Shown: positions 1 to 8,562 of the stretch, piece by piece | Layout of the letters: each line of letters opens with the position of its first letter | Numbering within the stretch: the stretch's first letter is position 1 | DNA from: Nostocaceae cyanobacterium | Lineage (GTDB): Bacteria > Cyanobacteriota > Cyanobacteriia > Cyanobacteriales > Nostocaceae | Length of the DNA: 46,236 bases | Assembly (NCBI GenBank): GCA_030065825.1 | Contig: JASJCY010000062.1 | Coordinates: forward strand, 1 to 46,236 | Direction of reading: 5' to 3' | Position numbers and translations under genes: made by a program | Notes under the pieces: generated by a model | The model's database searches: none | Seen by the model: only the letters and a program-made list of their open reading frames with translations | Told to the model about the DNA's origin: nothing

Positions 1-96
1 CATTTAGCCACTGTTTATGATGGTACTACTTTAACCTTATATATTAATGGGGAAGAATATGGTAGTACATCAGCAAGTTTCAACTTTACCGATACA
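1..96 (+). repeat. Exact 96-bp repeat inside LamG domains (second copy 751-846)
   Basis: Bases 1-96 are identical to 751-846, a 750-bp period that covers one LamG plus RTX module. The copies diverge after base 96 but remain similar to about base 340. It is a coding repeat of the adhesin gene. Confidence 0.9.
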
Positions 97-3000
97 AAAT
101 TTCAACTAGGTCTTCCTCTGAACTCAGAATCTCATTTTAACGGGAAAGTAGATGATGTTCGTATTTGGAATACTGCTCGTAGTGCAGAAGAAATTAGCAG
201 TAACTACCAACAAACTTTAAGTGGAACAGAAACGGGTTTAGTTGGTTACTGGAATTTTGATATTGATAATTCTGGTAGTACTACAATTGCAGATTTAACC
301 GGTAATGGGAATGATGGAACTCTTATTAACGGACAAGGGGATAATATTATTCTCAATCCAAAAGCAGGTGGTGATGACACCCTTGAGGGAAATGAAGGGA
401 ACGATACAATTGAGGGCAATTCAGGCAATGACTATCTAGACGGAGGAACTGGGAATGATGTTCTGATTGGGGATAGTAATGGTAATGTTCTCAGTTTAGA
501 TGGCACTAATGATTATGTAACCACTAACAATTTAACTGGACTTAATACAGGTGATTCCGTACATACCATTGAACAATGGGTTTATTTACCAGAATTACCG
601 CCGAATGGACGTGCTTGGTTATCACTTTTAGGGGAATATGAAACAGGTTCTCATCACTGGTTAGTTAACTCTAACGGTCAGATGCAGATAGGTGTTTATG
701 GTATTAGTAGTGGACAACTTCAACCAACTCTGAATGTAGGAGAGTGGACGCATTTAGCCACTGTTTATGATGGTACTACTTTAACCTTATATATTAATGG
801 GGAAGAATATGGTAGTACATCAGCAAGTTTCAACTTTACCGATACAGAATTTAAACTAGGTCTTCCTCTGAACCAGAACTCAGAATCTTATTTTAAAGGG
901 AAAGTAGATGATGTTCGTATTTGGAATACTGCTCGTAGTGCAGAAGAAATTAGCGGTAACTACCAACAAACTTTAACAGGTTCAGAAACTGGTTTAGTTG
1001 GTTACTGGAATTTTGATATTGATAATTCTGGTAGTAATACTATTGCAGATTTAACTGGAAATGGTAACGATGGAACCCTTGTAAACGGACAAGGGGATAA
1101 TATTATTGCCAAAGTATCAGCAGGTAATGACACTTTAGTTGGAGGGGAAGGTGATGATACCTTAACTGGAAATGGAGGAGCAGATACCTTTGTCTTTAAC
1201 GATCTCTCGGAAGGAATTGATACAATTACCGATTTTGATGGTACTCAAGGAGATATCATTCAAGTTACCCGTGATGGTTTTGGTTTAACTGAAGCTAATA
1301 TTAACAACTTCACCTATGACTCAAACACCGGAGCTTTATCCTTTGATGGGACTCAGTTTGCAACCTTAGAAAATCCAGTAGGTTTCGATGTTAACAGTGG
1401 AATTGAAATCAAAGATGAATATCAAGCAGAGGTAGAATCGGATAACCCCATTGCTTATTGGAGATTAAGTGAATCTACAGGGACAACAGCAGAGAATTTA
1501 GGTAGTTTAGGTGATGCTGCTGATGCTACTTATTCGGGTAATCCTAACTTGGGAGCATCAAGTTTATTATGGTCTGGATATGGTAGTAGTGCAGCAGAAT
1601 TTGATGGTGTAGATGATGGAGTAAAGATTCCTGACAATAGCAGTATTAATACCGGTACCTTCACCCAAAAAACCATCGAATTAACCTTTAATGCCGATAG
1701 TATTAGCGGGAAACAGGTTATATATGAGCAAGGTGGAGCTAGCAATGGACTTAATATTTACTTAGAAGATTCTCAGTTGAAATTAGGTGCTTGGGTAAGC
1801 AGTTCCGGAGAGTGGTTAAGTTACGATATTAATGCTAATTCTACCTATCATGTAGTTTTAGTTTTTGATTCAGGAGAACTTACTGGTTATGTAAATGGGG
1901 AATCCATTGGTACAGTTACCACTAGTTTTAGCTCTCTTCCCGGTCATACTGCAGATGTTGCGATCGCTCAGATGTCTGACTACACTCGTTTTTCTAATAT
2001 TGAGAGTAGTTCGGGAGATGGTTATTACTTTGATGGGACTATTGATGAGGTAGCACTTTACGATGCTGCACTTTCTGGAGTACAAGTACAGTCTCATTTT
2101 GAAGCTGCTGCTATTTCACAAACCATAACTGGTGATAGTAATAATGTCCTTAGCTTAGATGGCACTAATGATTATGTCAGTATTCCCGATTCGGATAGCA
2201 TAGATTTTGGCACTAACGATAATTTCACAGTTGAAGCTTGGGTTAAAGCAGATTCTAATCAACCAGATACTGGTAATCCCAGTAATGACATAATTGAAAA
2301 ATGGAGCGCTTCTGGTGGCTATCCCTTTGTAATTCGTTATATACGCGATACTGGGGAGATTGTTGTTGCCCGTTACGATGGTTCTAAAGCTTCTGCAATT
2401 ACTTCGAGTGTTACCATTAATGACGATCAATCCCATCATGTCGCTTTTGTTAAAGAGGGAAGTGAGTTACGCCTTTATATTAATGGTGTATTAGACGGAA
2501 CAACCACTGATATAACAACGGGTAATACGCAGAACAATTCCCCATTATATATTGGTCGTCGCGGTAATAATAAGAATTATTTTAAAGGTGAAGTTGATGA
2601 ACTTCGCATTTGGAATACTGCTCGTAGTGCAGAAGAAATTAGCAGTAACTACCAACAAACTTTAAGTGGAACAGAAACGGGTTTAGTTGGTTACTGGAAT
2701 TTTGATCTTGAAAATTCTGGTAGTAGTACAATTACTGACTTGAGTGGAAATGGTAATGACGGAACTCTGGTTAATGGAGCAAGTGTTACTCTCAAAGATG
2801 ACATTCTAGCTGGTGGTACGGGAGACGATACTATAGATGGTGGTGCTGGAAATGATGTAATTTCTGGTAATGGTGGTGAAAATGTTCTCACTGGTGGTAC
2901 CGGTGCAGATGATTTTGTCTTCACTGAGGTTTCTAACTTCGTTGATACCGTTACAGATTTTAACGCTGCTGAAGGTGACCAAATTTACATTGCTTCTAGC

Positions 3001-6000
3001 TTTGAAGCAACTTCCCTTGACCAATTTAGCTTTGATACAGCTACGGGAGGACTTTCCTTTGAAGGAAACCAGTTCGCTACTTTAACAGGTGTCTCTACCT
3101 TAGATTTAGCTAGTACTGTTGTGATTCAACAAAGCTTCACCGTTGAAGAAAATAGTGCCAATGCTACAAGTGTTGGTTCCGTGGCTATTAATAACCCCGC
3201 AGCCAGCAATCCATATCAAATTGTCTCCGGAAATGAAGATGGTGTTTTTGCACTCAATACTTCGACCGGGGAAATTACCGTTGCTGATTCTAGTCAATTA
3301 GATTATGAAGCAATTACTGATACCTATCAATTAGAACTTCAAGTTACTGATGGGAATAATCAGACCTATACTAAACAGGTAGCGATTAATGTTACTGATG
3401 TTAACGAAACTCCCATTCTAAGTAATGACAATTACAATTTCTCTGTTGTAGAAGAATCAGCAGTGGAAACAGTAATCGGGACAATAGCCGCAACTGATCC
3501 CGATGCTGGAGATAGCCTTTACTATAGAATTACCAGTGGGAATGATGACAACATCTTTGATGTCGATCCGCTTACGGGTTTAATTACTGTTGGTGCCAAC
3601 TCAAATAAATTGGACTATGAGACTCGTTCAAGTCACAACTTGAGTGTCGAAGTAACTGACTCAGAAGGTGGAACAGATACAGCAACAGTAACAATTGATG
3701 TTACCGATGCTAACGAAGCTCCTATTATGGATAGAGGAAGTTACTCCTTCTACATTAATAATTTTGGCACCCAAAGTAATGAAGGAGCCTTTATTGGTCA
3801 GATTTCTGCTAGTGATGAAAATAACGATAATCTCACCTACAGTATCACTGCTGGAAATGATGATAATTTCTTCGCCATTGATGCAAGTGGTAACATTACT
3901 ATTAATCCGAATCTGAGTAGCAATGAACGTCAGAATCTGATTCAGAACACTGCCAGAAGTTTTGACTTAACTGTAACAGTCAGTGATGGGGAATTAACAG
4001 ATACAGCAACAGTTACTCTGGAAAAAAGTACCTTTAAGGATATATTTAGGCAAGATGCTCAAAATAATGTTTATGGAGACTTCATAACCGAGGGTGCAGC
4101 AAGTGTAAAGCCGGCTTTTGCTGATGTTGACAATGATGGCGATCTAGATTCTTTTCTTGGTTCCACTAGCGGTAAAAACAACTTAAATGGAACTGTCGAT
4201 TATTATGAAAATGTCAACGGAGAATTATCATTAAAACAGAGCAATATTATGAATTTCGCTGGTTCTGACGCTAAACCAGCTTTTGCAGATATTAACAATG
4301 ACGGAAATATAGATGCTATTGTCGGTAGTAGTGATAGTACACTCCGTTATTATCAAGGTGATGGCAATGGTAATTTCACTGAACAAATTGGTAGCAATAA
4401 TCCTTTTGATGGACTTTCCATACCAGGAACTTCCACCCCAGCTTTTGCAGATATCGATAATGATGGCGATTTCGATGCCTTTATTGGGGATCAGAGCGGG
4501 GAAGTAACGTATTACGAAAATGATAATGGAACTTTTGCTCTAAGTACCAATGGCAACAGATATCCTAATCAGGTAGTTGCTAGTGTTAGCTCTAATGCCT
4601 CTCCTACCTTTGCCGATATAAACAATGATGGTCATTTAGATTTAGTCGTCGGTAATGGTAATGGCAAAATTCGTTACTTCCAAAATGACGGTGATGGCAA
4701 TTTTACTAAGCAAAGAGGAGATAACAACCCCTTTGATGGAATTGATGTCGGAGAAGGTGTAGATCTTCCAGAAGGCTGGGAAGAAAATGCTGCCCCAGTT
4801 ATAGGGGATATCAACGGGGATGGCTACTTAGATTTAGCGATTGGAACCGGTTTTGGTCAAATTTACTACTATCAAGGAACTTCTGGAATATATGATTTAA
4901 CATTTGAGTCAAAGGATCAGAGTATCTGGGGTAATGGAAAGGCTACTCAAAGTGGTTTTAATTTTGAACCATTTGCCCCGATTTCCTGGGATTACACTTT
5001 CGATAAAAAATTTGGTTTTGTTGAATTTGGAGGTGGTACTGCTGGAGATTTCAGCTTCAGCACCGGTTATGAACTTGGTTCGGGTTCAATTGATACTACT
5101 TTGCCTTTTGATATCGTGGTTAATAGTCCTAGCAAAGTCTTAGATGGCGATACAGTTACCCTATCCACGGATTACAATCTTTCCGATACTGCAAAGTTTA
5201 AAACCGAAACTCCCTTTCTTGATGTTTACTTTGACTTAGGTGCAGAGTTCTATTTGGGAGCTTATGCCAAGATTGATTATAAAGTAGGTAAGAAGAAATT
5301 TGATATAGCCGATAAATTAGGGACTGATATCGACTATTCACTAAATTATGGATTCGATACTCGCGAGGAATCCGGGACAACTATTAGTAATTTTATTGAT
5401 GTTGCCTATGAGGGTCTAGATATTGGTTTAGAAAGTGCTATCACAAATGACAATACTCTTTCTGCTAGTGTAGAAGACCTTGTCCTATCAACGGAGTTTT
5501 CTTTCGATGATTTAATTGCAGAAAATTTGAAAGAATCTAAGAATCCAAAATTGCAAGCAATTGGTAAAGCTTGGCAAAGTGACTGGGATATTAAGGTAGC
5601 AGGGGTTGAGTGGGATTTATTAGATTTGGATTTGATAGCTGATGTCTCTGTAGAGGCAACCCATGAGTTAACCTTTGATTCTATTACTGGACAAGTATTC
5701 TTAGAAGATGAAAATGGCGATTTTACTCTTACACAGGTATTATTAGAAGATGGCACTACTAGCGATACTTTCACAGTTGGAGAAGATGTATCTTTTGACT
5801 TTTTGACTGGTATGGATTGGAATGGTAACGGACAGCTAGATTATAATTTGCAATTTGACCTAGTTAATCCTGAATTAACTACTGAAGTTGACCTTATTTT
5901 CGATCTAGATTTTGATATAGCTGCTCTGAAGGGCAAAGCTTGGTATGATGTTGGAATCAAAAAAGGTAAGGAGAAATTCGGACCTTTATTTGATGACTCT

Positions 6001-6105
6001 TTTGATCTGGGGCAAAAAAGCATACCTGTCTATAATGACACTTTTACATTAGGTGGTTTTGAAACTCAGGTCATCAACAATTTAGCAGTTGATATTATCT
6101 TCTAA
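1..6105 (+). CDS. Giant secreted adhesin, 3' part (LamG, RTX, cadherin, FG-GAP/VCBS repeats)
   Basis: The frame is open from base 1, so the gene begins before the window; an ATG at 682 is internal. About 2034 residues are visible. LamG-like (concanavalin-type) domains fill about residues 1-90, 160-350, 480-700 and 715-910. They are separated by RTX-type calcium-binding nonapeptides (GGxGxDxLxG, near 120-155, 375-395 and 930-965). Three cadherin-like repeats start near residues 1039, 1136 and 1238, each ending in a VTDxNE-type linker. Five FG-GAP/VCBS-like blocks with a D-x-[DN]-x-DG calcium loop start near nt 4108, 4270, 4432, 4600 and 4798. The last 400 residues are beta-rich and not recognised. 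RTX repeats with no N-terminal evidence suggest type I secretion and calcium-dependent folding outside the cell, probably in adhesion or sheath formation. Domain families are recognised by motif; function is inferred. Confidence 0.85.
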   Translation, partial: HLATVYDGTTLTLYINGEEYGSTSASFNFTDTKFQLGLPLNSESHFNGKVDDVRIWNTARSAEEISSNYQQTLSGTETGLVGYWNFDIDNSGSTTIADLTGNGNDGTLINGQGDNIILNPKAGGDDTLEGNEGNDTIEGNSGNDYLDGGTGNDVLIGDSNGNVLSLDGTNDYVTTNNLTGLNTGDSVHTIEQWVYLPELPPNGRAWLSLLGEYETGSHHWLVNSNGQMQIGVYGISSGQLQPTLNVGEWTHLATVYDGTTLTLYINGEEYGSTSASFNFTDTEFKLGLPLNQNSESYFKGKVDDVRIWNTARSAEEISGNYQQTLTGSETGLVGYWNFDIDNSGSNTIADLTGNGNDGTLVNGQGDNIIAKVSAGNDTLVGGEGDDTLTGNGGADTFVFNDLSEGIDTITDFDGTQGDIIQVTRDGFGLTEANINNFTYDSNTGALSFDGTQFATLENPVGFDVNSGIEIKDEYQAEVESDNPIAYWRLSESTGTTAENLGSLGDAADATYSGNPNLGASSLLWSGYGSSAAEFDGVDDGVKIPDNSSINTGTFTQKTIELTFNADSISGKQVIYEQGGASNGLNIYLEDSQLKLGAWVSSSGEWLSYDINANSTYHVVLVFDSGELTGYVNGESIGTVTTSFSSLPGHTADVAIAQMSDYTRFSNIESSSGDGYYFDGTIDEVALYDAALSGVQVQSHFEAAAISQTITGDSNNVLSLDGTNDYVSIPDSDSIDFGTNDNFTVEAWVKADSNQPDTGNPSNDIIEKWSASGGYPFVIRYIRDTGEIVVARYDGSKASAITSSVTINDDQSHHVAFVKEGSELRLYINGVLDGTTTDITTGNTQNNSPLYIGRRGNNKNYFKGEVDELRIWNTARSAEEISSNYQQTLSGTETGLVGYWNFDLENSGSSTITDLSGNGNDGTLVNGASVTLKDDILAGGTGDDTIDGGAGNDVISGNGGENVLTGGTGADDFVFTEVSNFVDTVTDFNAAEGDQIYIASSFEATSLDQFSFDTATGGLSFEGNQFATLTGVSTLDLASTVVIQQSFTVEENSANATSVGSVAINNPAASNPYQIVSGNEDGVFALNTSTGEITVADSSQLDYEAITDTYQLELQVTDGNNQTYTKQVAINVTDVNETPILSNDNYNFSVVEESAVETVIGTIAATDPDAGDSLYYRITSGNDDNIFDVDPLTGLITVGANSNKLDYETRSSHNLSVEVTDSEGGTDTATVTIDVTDANEAPIMDRGSYSFYINNFGTQSNEGAFIGQISASDENNDNLTYSITAGNDDNFFAIDASGNITINPNLSSNERQNLIQNTARSFDLTVTVSDGELTDTATVTLEKSTFKDIFRQDAQNNVYGDFITEGAASVKPAFADVDNDGDLDSFLGSTSGKNNLNGTVDYYENVNGELSLKQSNIMNFAGSDAKPAFADINNDGNIDAIVGSSDSTLRYYQGDGNGNFTEQIGSNNPFDGLSIPGTSTPAFADIDNDGDFDAFIGDQSGEVTYYENDNGTFALSTNGNRYPNQVVASVSSNASPTFADINNDGHLDLVVGNGNGKIRYFQNDGDGNFTKQRGDNNPFDGIDVGEGVDLPEGWEENAAPVIGDINGDGYLDLAIGTGFGQIYYYQGTSGIYDLTFESKDQSIWGNGKATQSGFNFEPFAPISWDYTFDKKFGFVEFGGGTAGDFSFSTGYELGSGSIDTTLPFDIVVNSPSKVLDGDTVTLSTDYNLSDTAKFKTETPFLDVYFDLGAEFYLGAYAKIDYKVGKKKFDIADKLGTDIDYSLNYGFDTREESGTTISNFIDVAYEGLDIGLESAITNDNTLSASVEDLVLSTEFSFDDLIAENLKESKNPKLQAIGKAWQSDWDIKVAGVEWDLLDLDLIADVSVEATHELTFDSITGQVFLEDENGDFTLTQVLLEDGTTSDTFTVGEDVSFDFLTGMDWNGNGQLDYNLQFDLVNPELTTEVDLIFDLDFDIAALKGKAWYDVGIKKGKEKFGPLFDDSFDLGQKSIPVYNDTFTLGGFETQVINNLAVDIIF
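163..261 (+). repeat. Exact 99-bp repeat at LamG C-terminus (second copy 2608-2706)
   Basis: Bases 163-261 match 2608-2706 without mismatch, although the flanking LamG domains have diverged strongly. A third, imperfect copy lies near 913-1011. This pattern suggests gene conversion between modules of the same adhesin. Confidence 0.88.
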
Positions 6106-6119
6106 TCCTCAAGTTTTAA

Positions 6120-6163
6120 GAAACTCGGTTGCTTTTAGTTGATTGCTTTTGCAATTGGGTTTC
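6120..6163 (+). terminator. Hairpin just after the adhesin stop codon
   Basis: Arms at 6120-6132 and 6151-6163 can form a 13-bp stem with three G-U pairs and an 18-base loop, 14 bases after the TAA. There is no U-run, so it may end transcription weakly or be a relic of the GAAACC/GGTTTC repeats found nearby. Confidence 0.35.
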
Positions 6164-6431
6164 CTGAGATTAATGTGGGTCAGTAATCGGTTTCTAGGTG
6201 GGTGAGGATATGGTCAATTTATTGATACAAACGATGATTGACTGTGGTCTTCACTCACACCATACAAAATACAGTGTTTAAGTTTATTAACATAAATACT
6301 GATTTCCTAGAGTCTTCATGTATCCTACAATAAATACTAAGCATATTATTGATAGTCATGCCAATTAATTGCTGTATTAATCGGATATATTCAGAAGCTT
6401 TCAAAATAAGGCTTTCTCGAACTATATAAAC

Positions 6432-6532
6432 AGGACTTACGCATCCGAAGCTAGAAACCGGGTTTTTTCGTAGATATCTATTGCTCAAACCAACGATTTA
6501 TCGTAGAAACCCGGTTTCTTTGCGTAAGTCCT
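6432..6532. repeat. Inverted dispersed repeat with AGGACTTACGCA ends
   Basis: The left end reads AGGACTTACGCA and the right end reads TGCGTAAGTCCT, its exact reverse complement. Inside lie AGAAACCGGGTTTT and AGAAACCCGGTTTCT, also complementary. This is a 101-bp MITE-like unit with no ORF. A shorter relative with GGACTTACAT arms occurs at 45700-45724. Confidence 0.75.
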
Positions 6533-6582
6533 AATAAATTATGGGTCCTATTTCAAACAACTACAATTTTTGAGAAAAAAAC

Positions 6583-7512
6583 ATGAAATATACGAGTAAA
6601 CAAAATACTTTAGGAAATACTAATATATCTGATAATAATGTAAAATATCAGTGGGTTTATAACTTAACTCCTGCCAATACCATTGAATTTGATCCGCTGA
6701 CATTTCCTCGTATCAAAAAACGTTGGCAATCCACTAAACAAAGAGGACATTTAGGTGGTGTTGCTGCTTTTGTTAATGAAGAGATGGTAGGACTAATTTT
6801 AGTAGAGTTATTACCCAAAGCTGCTGAAATTATTTCTTTCTTTGTTACACCCCAATATCGCCATCAAGGAATTGGTCATCAACTATTACAAAACTTAGAA
6901 AAAGCCCTAATTAAACTTCAGTGTCCGCAAATTCAACTGAAATATCGTGTTAGTGAATTAACTACATCAGCACTAGAATCAATTTTAAATAAACAAAAAT
7001 GGTTACCTCCAAAAACTGATTTCCTGATTACCAAAGCTACCATAGAATCTCTCAGTCAAGCTCCTTGGGTTTACAAATATCCCCTACCCAAAAAATTTAC
7101 TGTTTTCCCTTGGACAGAATTAACAGATGCAGAAAAAGCAAGAATTATTACACGCAAAGCTTATCCAGATGCATTAAGTCCCTTTATGGAAGATCCACGA
7201 CTTGAACCCCTCAATAGTCTAGGTTTACGCTATGAAGGTGAAGTCATCGGTTGGACAATTAACCATCGCATCGACTCTGAGACAATTCGCTATTCGGTGA
7301 TGTTTGTCGAAGAAAGATTTCAAAGGATGGGACGAGGTTTTTCATTATTAACTCAAGCAGTCAAACGCCAAATTGATAGCGGTATTCCTTACGCAACTGC
7401 AGCAGTTTCAAGCAGCAATTCCTCTATGTTACATTGTGTCGAACGCTATCACAAACCTTACGCAATGTTTATTTCTGAATCGCGCTACAGCTATAAAAAC
7501 CTATCCGACTAA
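6583..7512 (+). CDS. Tandem GNAT-family acetyltransferase
   Basis: A 309-residue protein with two GNAT folds. The first has the acetyl-CoA loop motif in FFVTPQYRHQGIGHQLL (residues about 86-102), a clear R/Q-x-x-G-x-G/A signature. The second, near residues 240-265, has VEERFQRMGRGFSLL in the same place. It probably transfers an acetyl group from acetyl-CoA to an amine; the substrate cannot be told. It stands alone, with repeat DNA on both sides. The start is preceded by an A-rich stretch (TTTTTGAGAAAAAAAC) with at most a weak Shine-Dalgarno. Family assignment is firm, function open. Confidence 0.82.
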   Translation: MKYTSKQNTLGNTNISDNNVKYQWVYNLTPANTIEFDPLTFPRIKKRWQSTKQRGHLGGVAAFVNEEMVGLILVELLPKAAEIISFFVTPQYRHQGIGHQLLQNLEKALIKLQCPQIQLKYRVSELTTSALESILNKQKWLPPKTDFLITKATIESLSQAPWVYKYPLPKKFTVFPWTELTDAEKARIITRKAYPDALSPFMEDPRLEPLNSLGLRYEGEVIGWTINHRIDSETIRYSVMFVEERFQRMGRGFSLLTQAVKRQIDSGIPYATAAVSSSNSSMLHCVERYHKPYAMFISESRYSYKNLSD

Positions 7513-7561
7513 TAAACATCGGTTTTTCTCTCAAGCAGGATAGCTACTGCTTTATACCTAC

Positions 7562-7732
7562 AACTTGCACCAATGTCGTTTAACCCACATTCCCACCTTG
7601 AAATAAATTTCAAGGAACTAATAAACAAAGTCTACTTAAGTAGACTAGAATGCTTGTCTAGTCGTCTTTAGACGACTTCGGCTATGAGACTGGGATTTAA
7701 ATCCCAGGCGGTTATTGGGAATGGTGCAAGTT
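7562..7732. repeat. 171-bp MITE-like element built of four consecutive hairpins
   Basis: The ends are an exact 11-bp inverted repeat, AACTTGCACCA (7562-7572) and TGGTGCAAGTT (7722-7732). Between them lie four palindromes: 7596-7615 (CCTTGAAA/TTTCAAGG), 7630-7645 (GTCTACTTAAGTAGAC, perfect), 7661-7676 (GTCGTCT/AGACGAC) and 7690-7707 (CTGGGATTTAAATCCCAG, perfect). No ORF was found. It is probably a non-autonomous element or a structured transcript. Confidence 0.75.
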
Positions 7733-7879
7733 ATGAGTTATACGCCACATTAGCTAAAACCATTGTCAAATTGATTGTAGGGGTAAAGCAAAAGCTAAAC
7801 CCCTACAGAACTATAGCGCTTTTCAGTTGTAGGCGTTCACCGTTAGGTGTTCCCGTAGGGTAGCCTTCTCGTAGAGTGT

Positions 7880-8007
7880 CCAATACACTTCTTACCTCAC
7901 CCCGTCCGACCGACTCCCCTCTCCTTACTATAGACGCGGTAAGCGAAGCTATGCCCAAAGGGCTTTAGCGGCTTCCCGCAGGGTAGGAGAGGGGAAGGGG
8001 GTGAGGT
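7880..8007. repeat. CCTCACCCC / GGGGTGAGG dispersed palindrome
   Basis: ACCTCACCCC near 7893 pairs with GGGGTGAGGT at 7998-8007, and CCCCTCTCCT at 7916-7925 pairs with AGGAGAGGGG at 7985-7994. The interior holds smaller repeat pieces (GACGCGGTAAGCG, GGCTTCCCGC). It is preceded by GTCCAATACACTTC, and a second copy with the same leader closes the window (46146-46207). Confidence 0.7.
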
Positions 8008-8562
8008 TTATCTGTATTCTATACCGTTGAAAAAACATTACCCAATCTTGGACAATGACCTTATACCAACGGCGTTATAAGGATTCCCAGCAGGAATTTC
8101 ACCTACCACCGGAAGTGCCTTTTTGGCTTGCTATACAGGGTATTGTCATAGACTCCAACCTGTAAAGCTTGACCACCGGGATGCTGTTAGCACTGGTATT
8201 AATATTCAACTTATCTCATGAGACCAGTGGTGTTTCCTATCTAGTAGGTAAGCCTTGCTGGAAAAGATAAGTATTATGTGGTTTTTATTCTACATTAAGA
8301 TAAAAACAACACCAAAGTTAGTTTACAAAAGTAAATCACGATATTTGGGTAATTTTGGGTAATTTTGGGTAAGCTTTCGTTAAATAGTTCCAACCCTACG
8401 GGAAGTCTCCGCCTACAAGTGAAAACCGCTATAATTAAAATGTAGTGGGTGATAAGTATTACACTAAAAAATTTTTGACCAAATAATTGTTAATTGGTAA
8501 TCTGAATTTGAAAATAACTAGATTTGTTTTAAATAACTCCAACAGCTAGGGTAATACATATA
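8008..8562. other. Intergenic stretch before the haemagglutinin gene
   Basis: No convincing gene was found. A 10-bp tandem repeat (unit TTTGGGTAAT, about 2.9 copies) lies at 8344-8372. Just downstream, TACGGGAAGTCTCCGCCTAC (near 8397) resembles the repeat fragments around 7840. The last 120 bases are AT-rich and should hold the promoter of the gene at 8563, but no clear -35/-10 pair stands out. Confidence 0.5.

Noticed and set aside
1530-5774. Several minus-strand reading frames across the adhesin gene.
   Set aside because: They lie inside a long plus-strand gene with clear domains and show only low-complexity composition.
8041-8280. A reading with DHRDAVSTGINIQ that recalls the DRDxNAAxNI end of TnpB proteins.
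   Set aside because: The open stretch is short, has no zinc-finger cysteines and no transposon ends that I can see; the likeness is too weak for a call.
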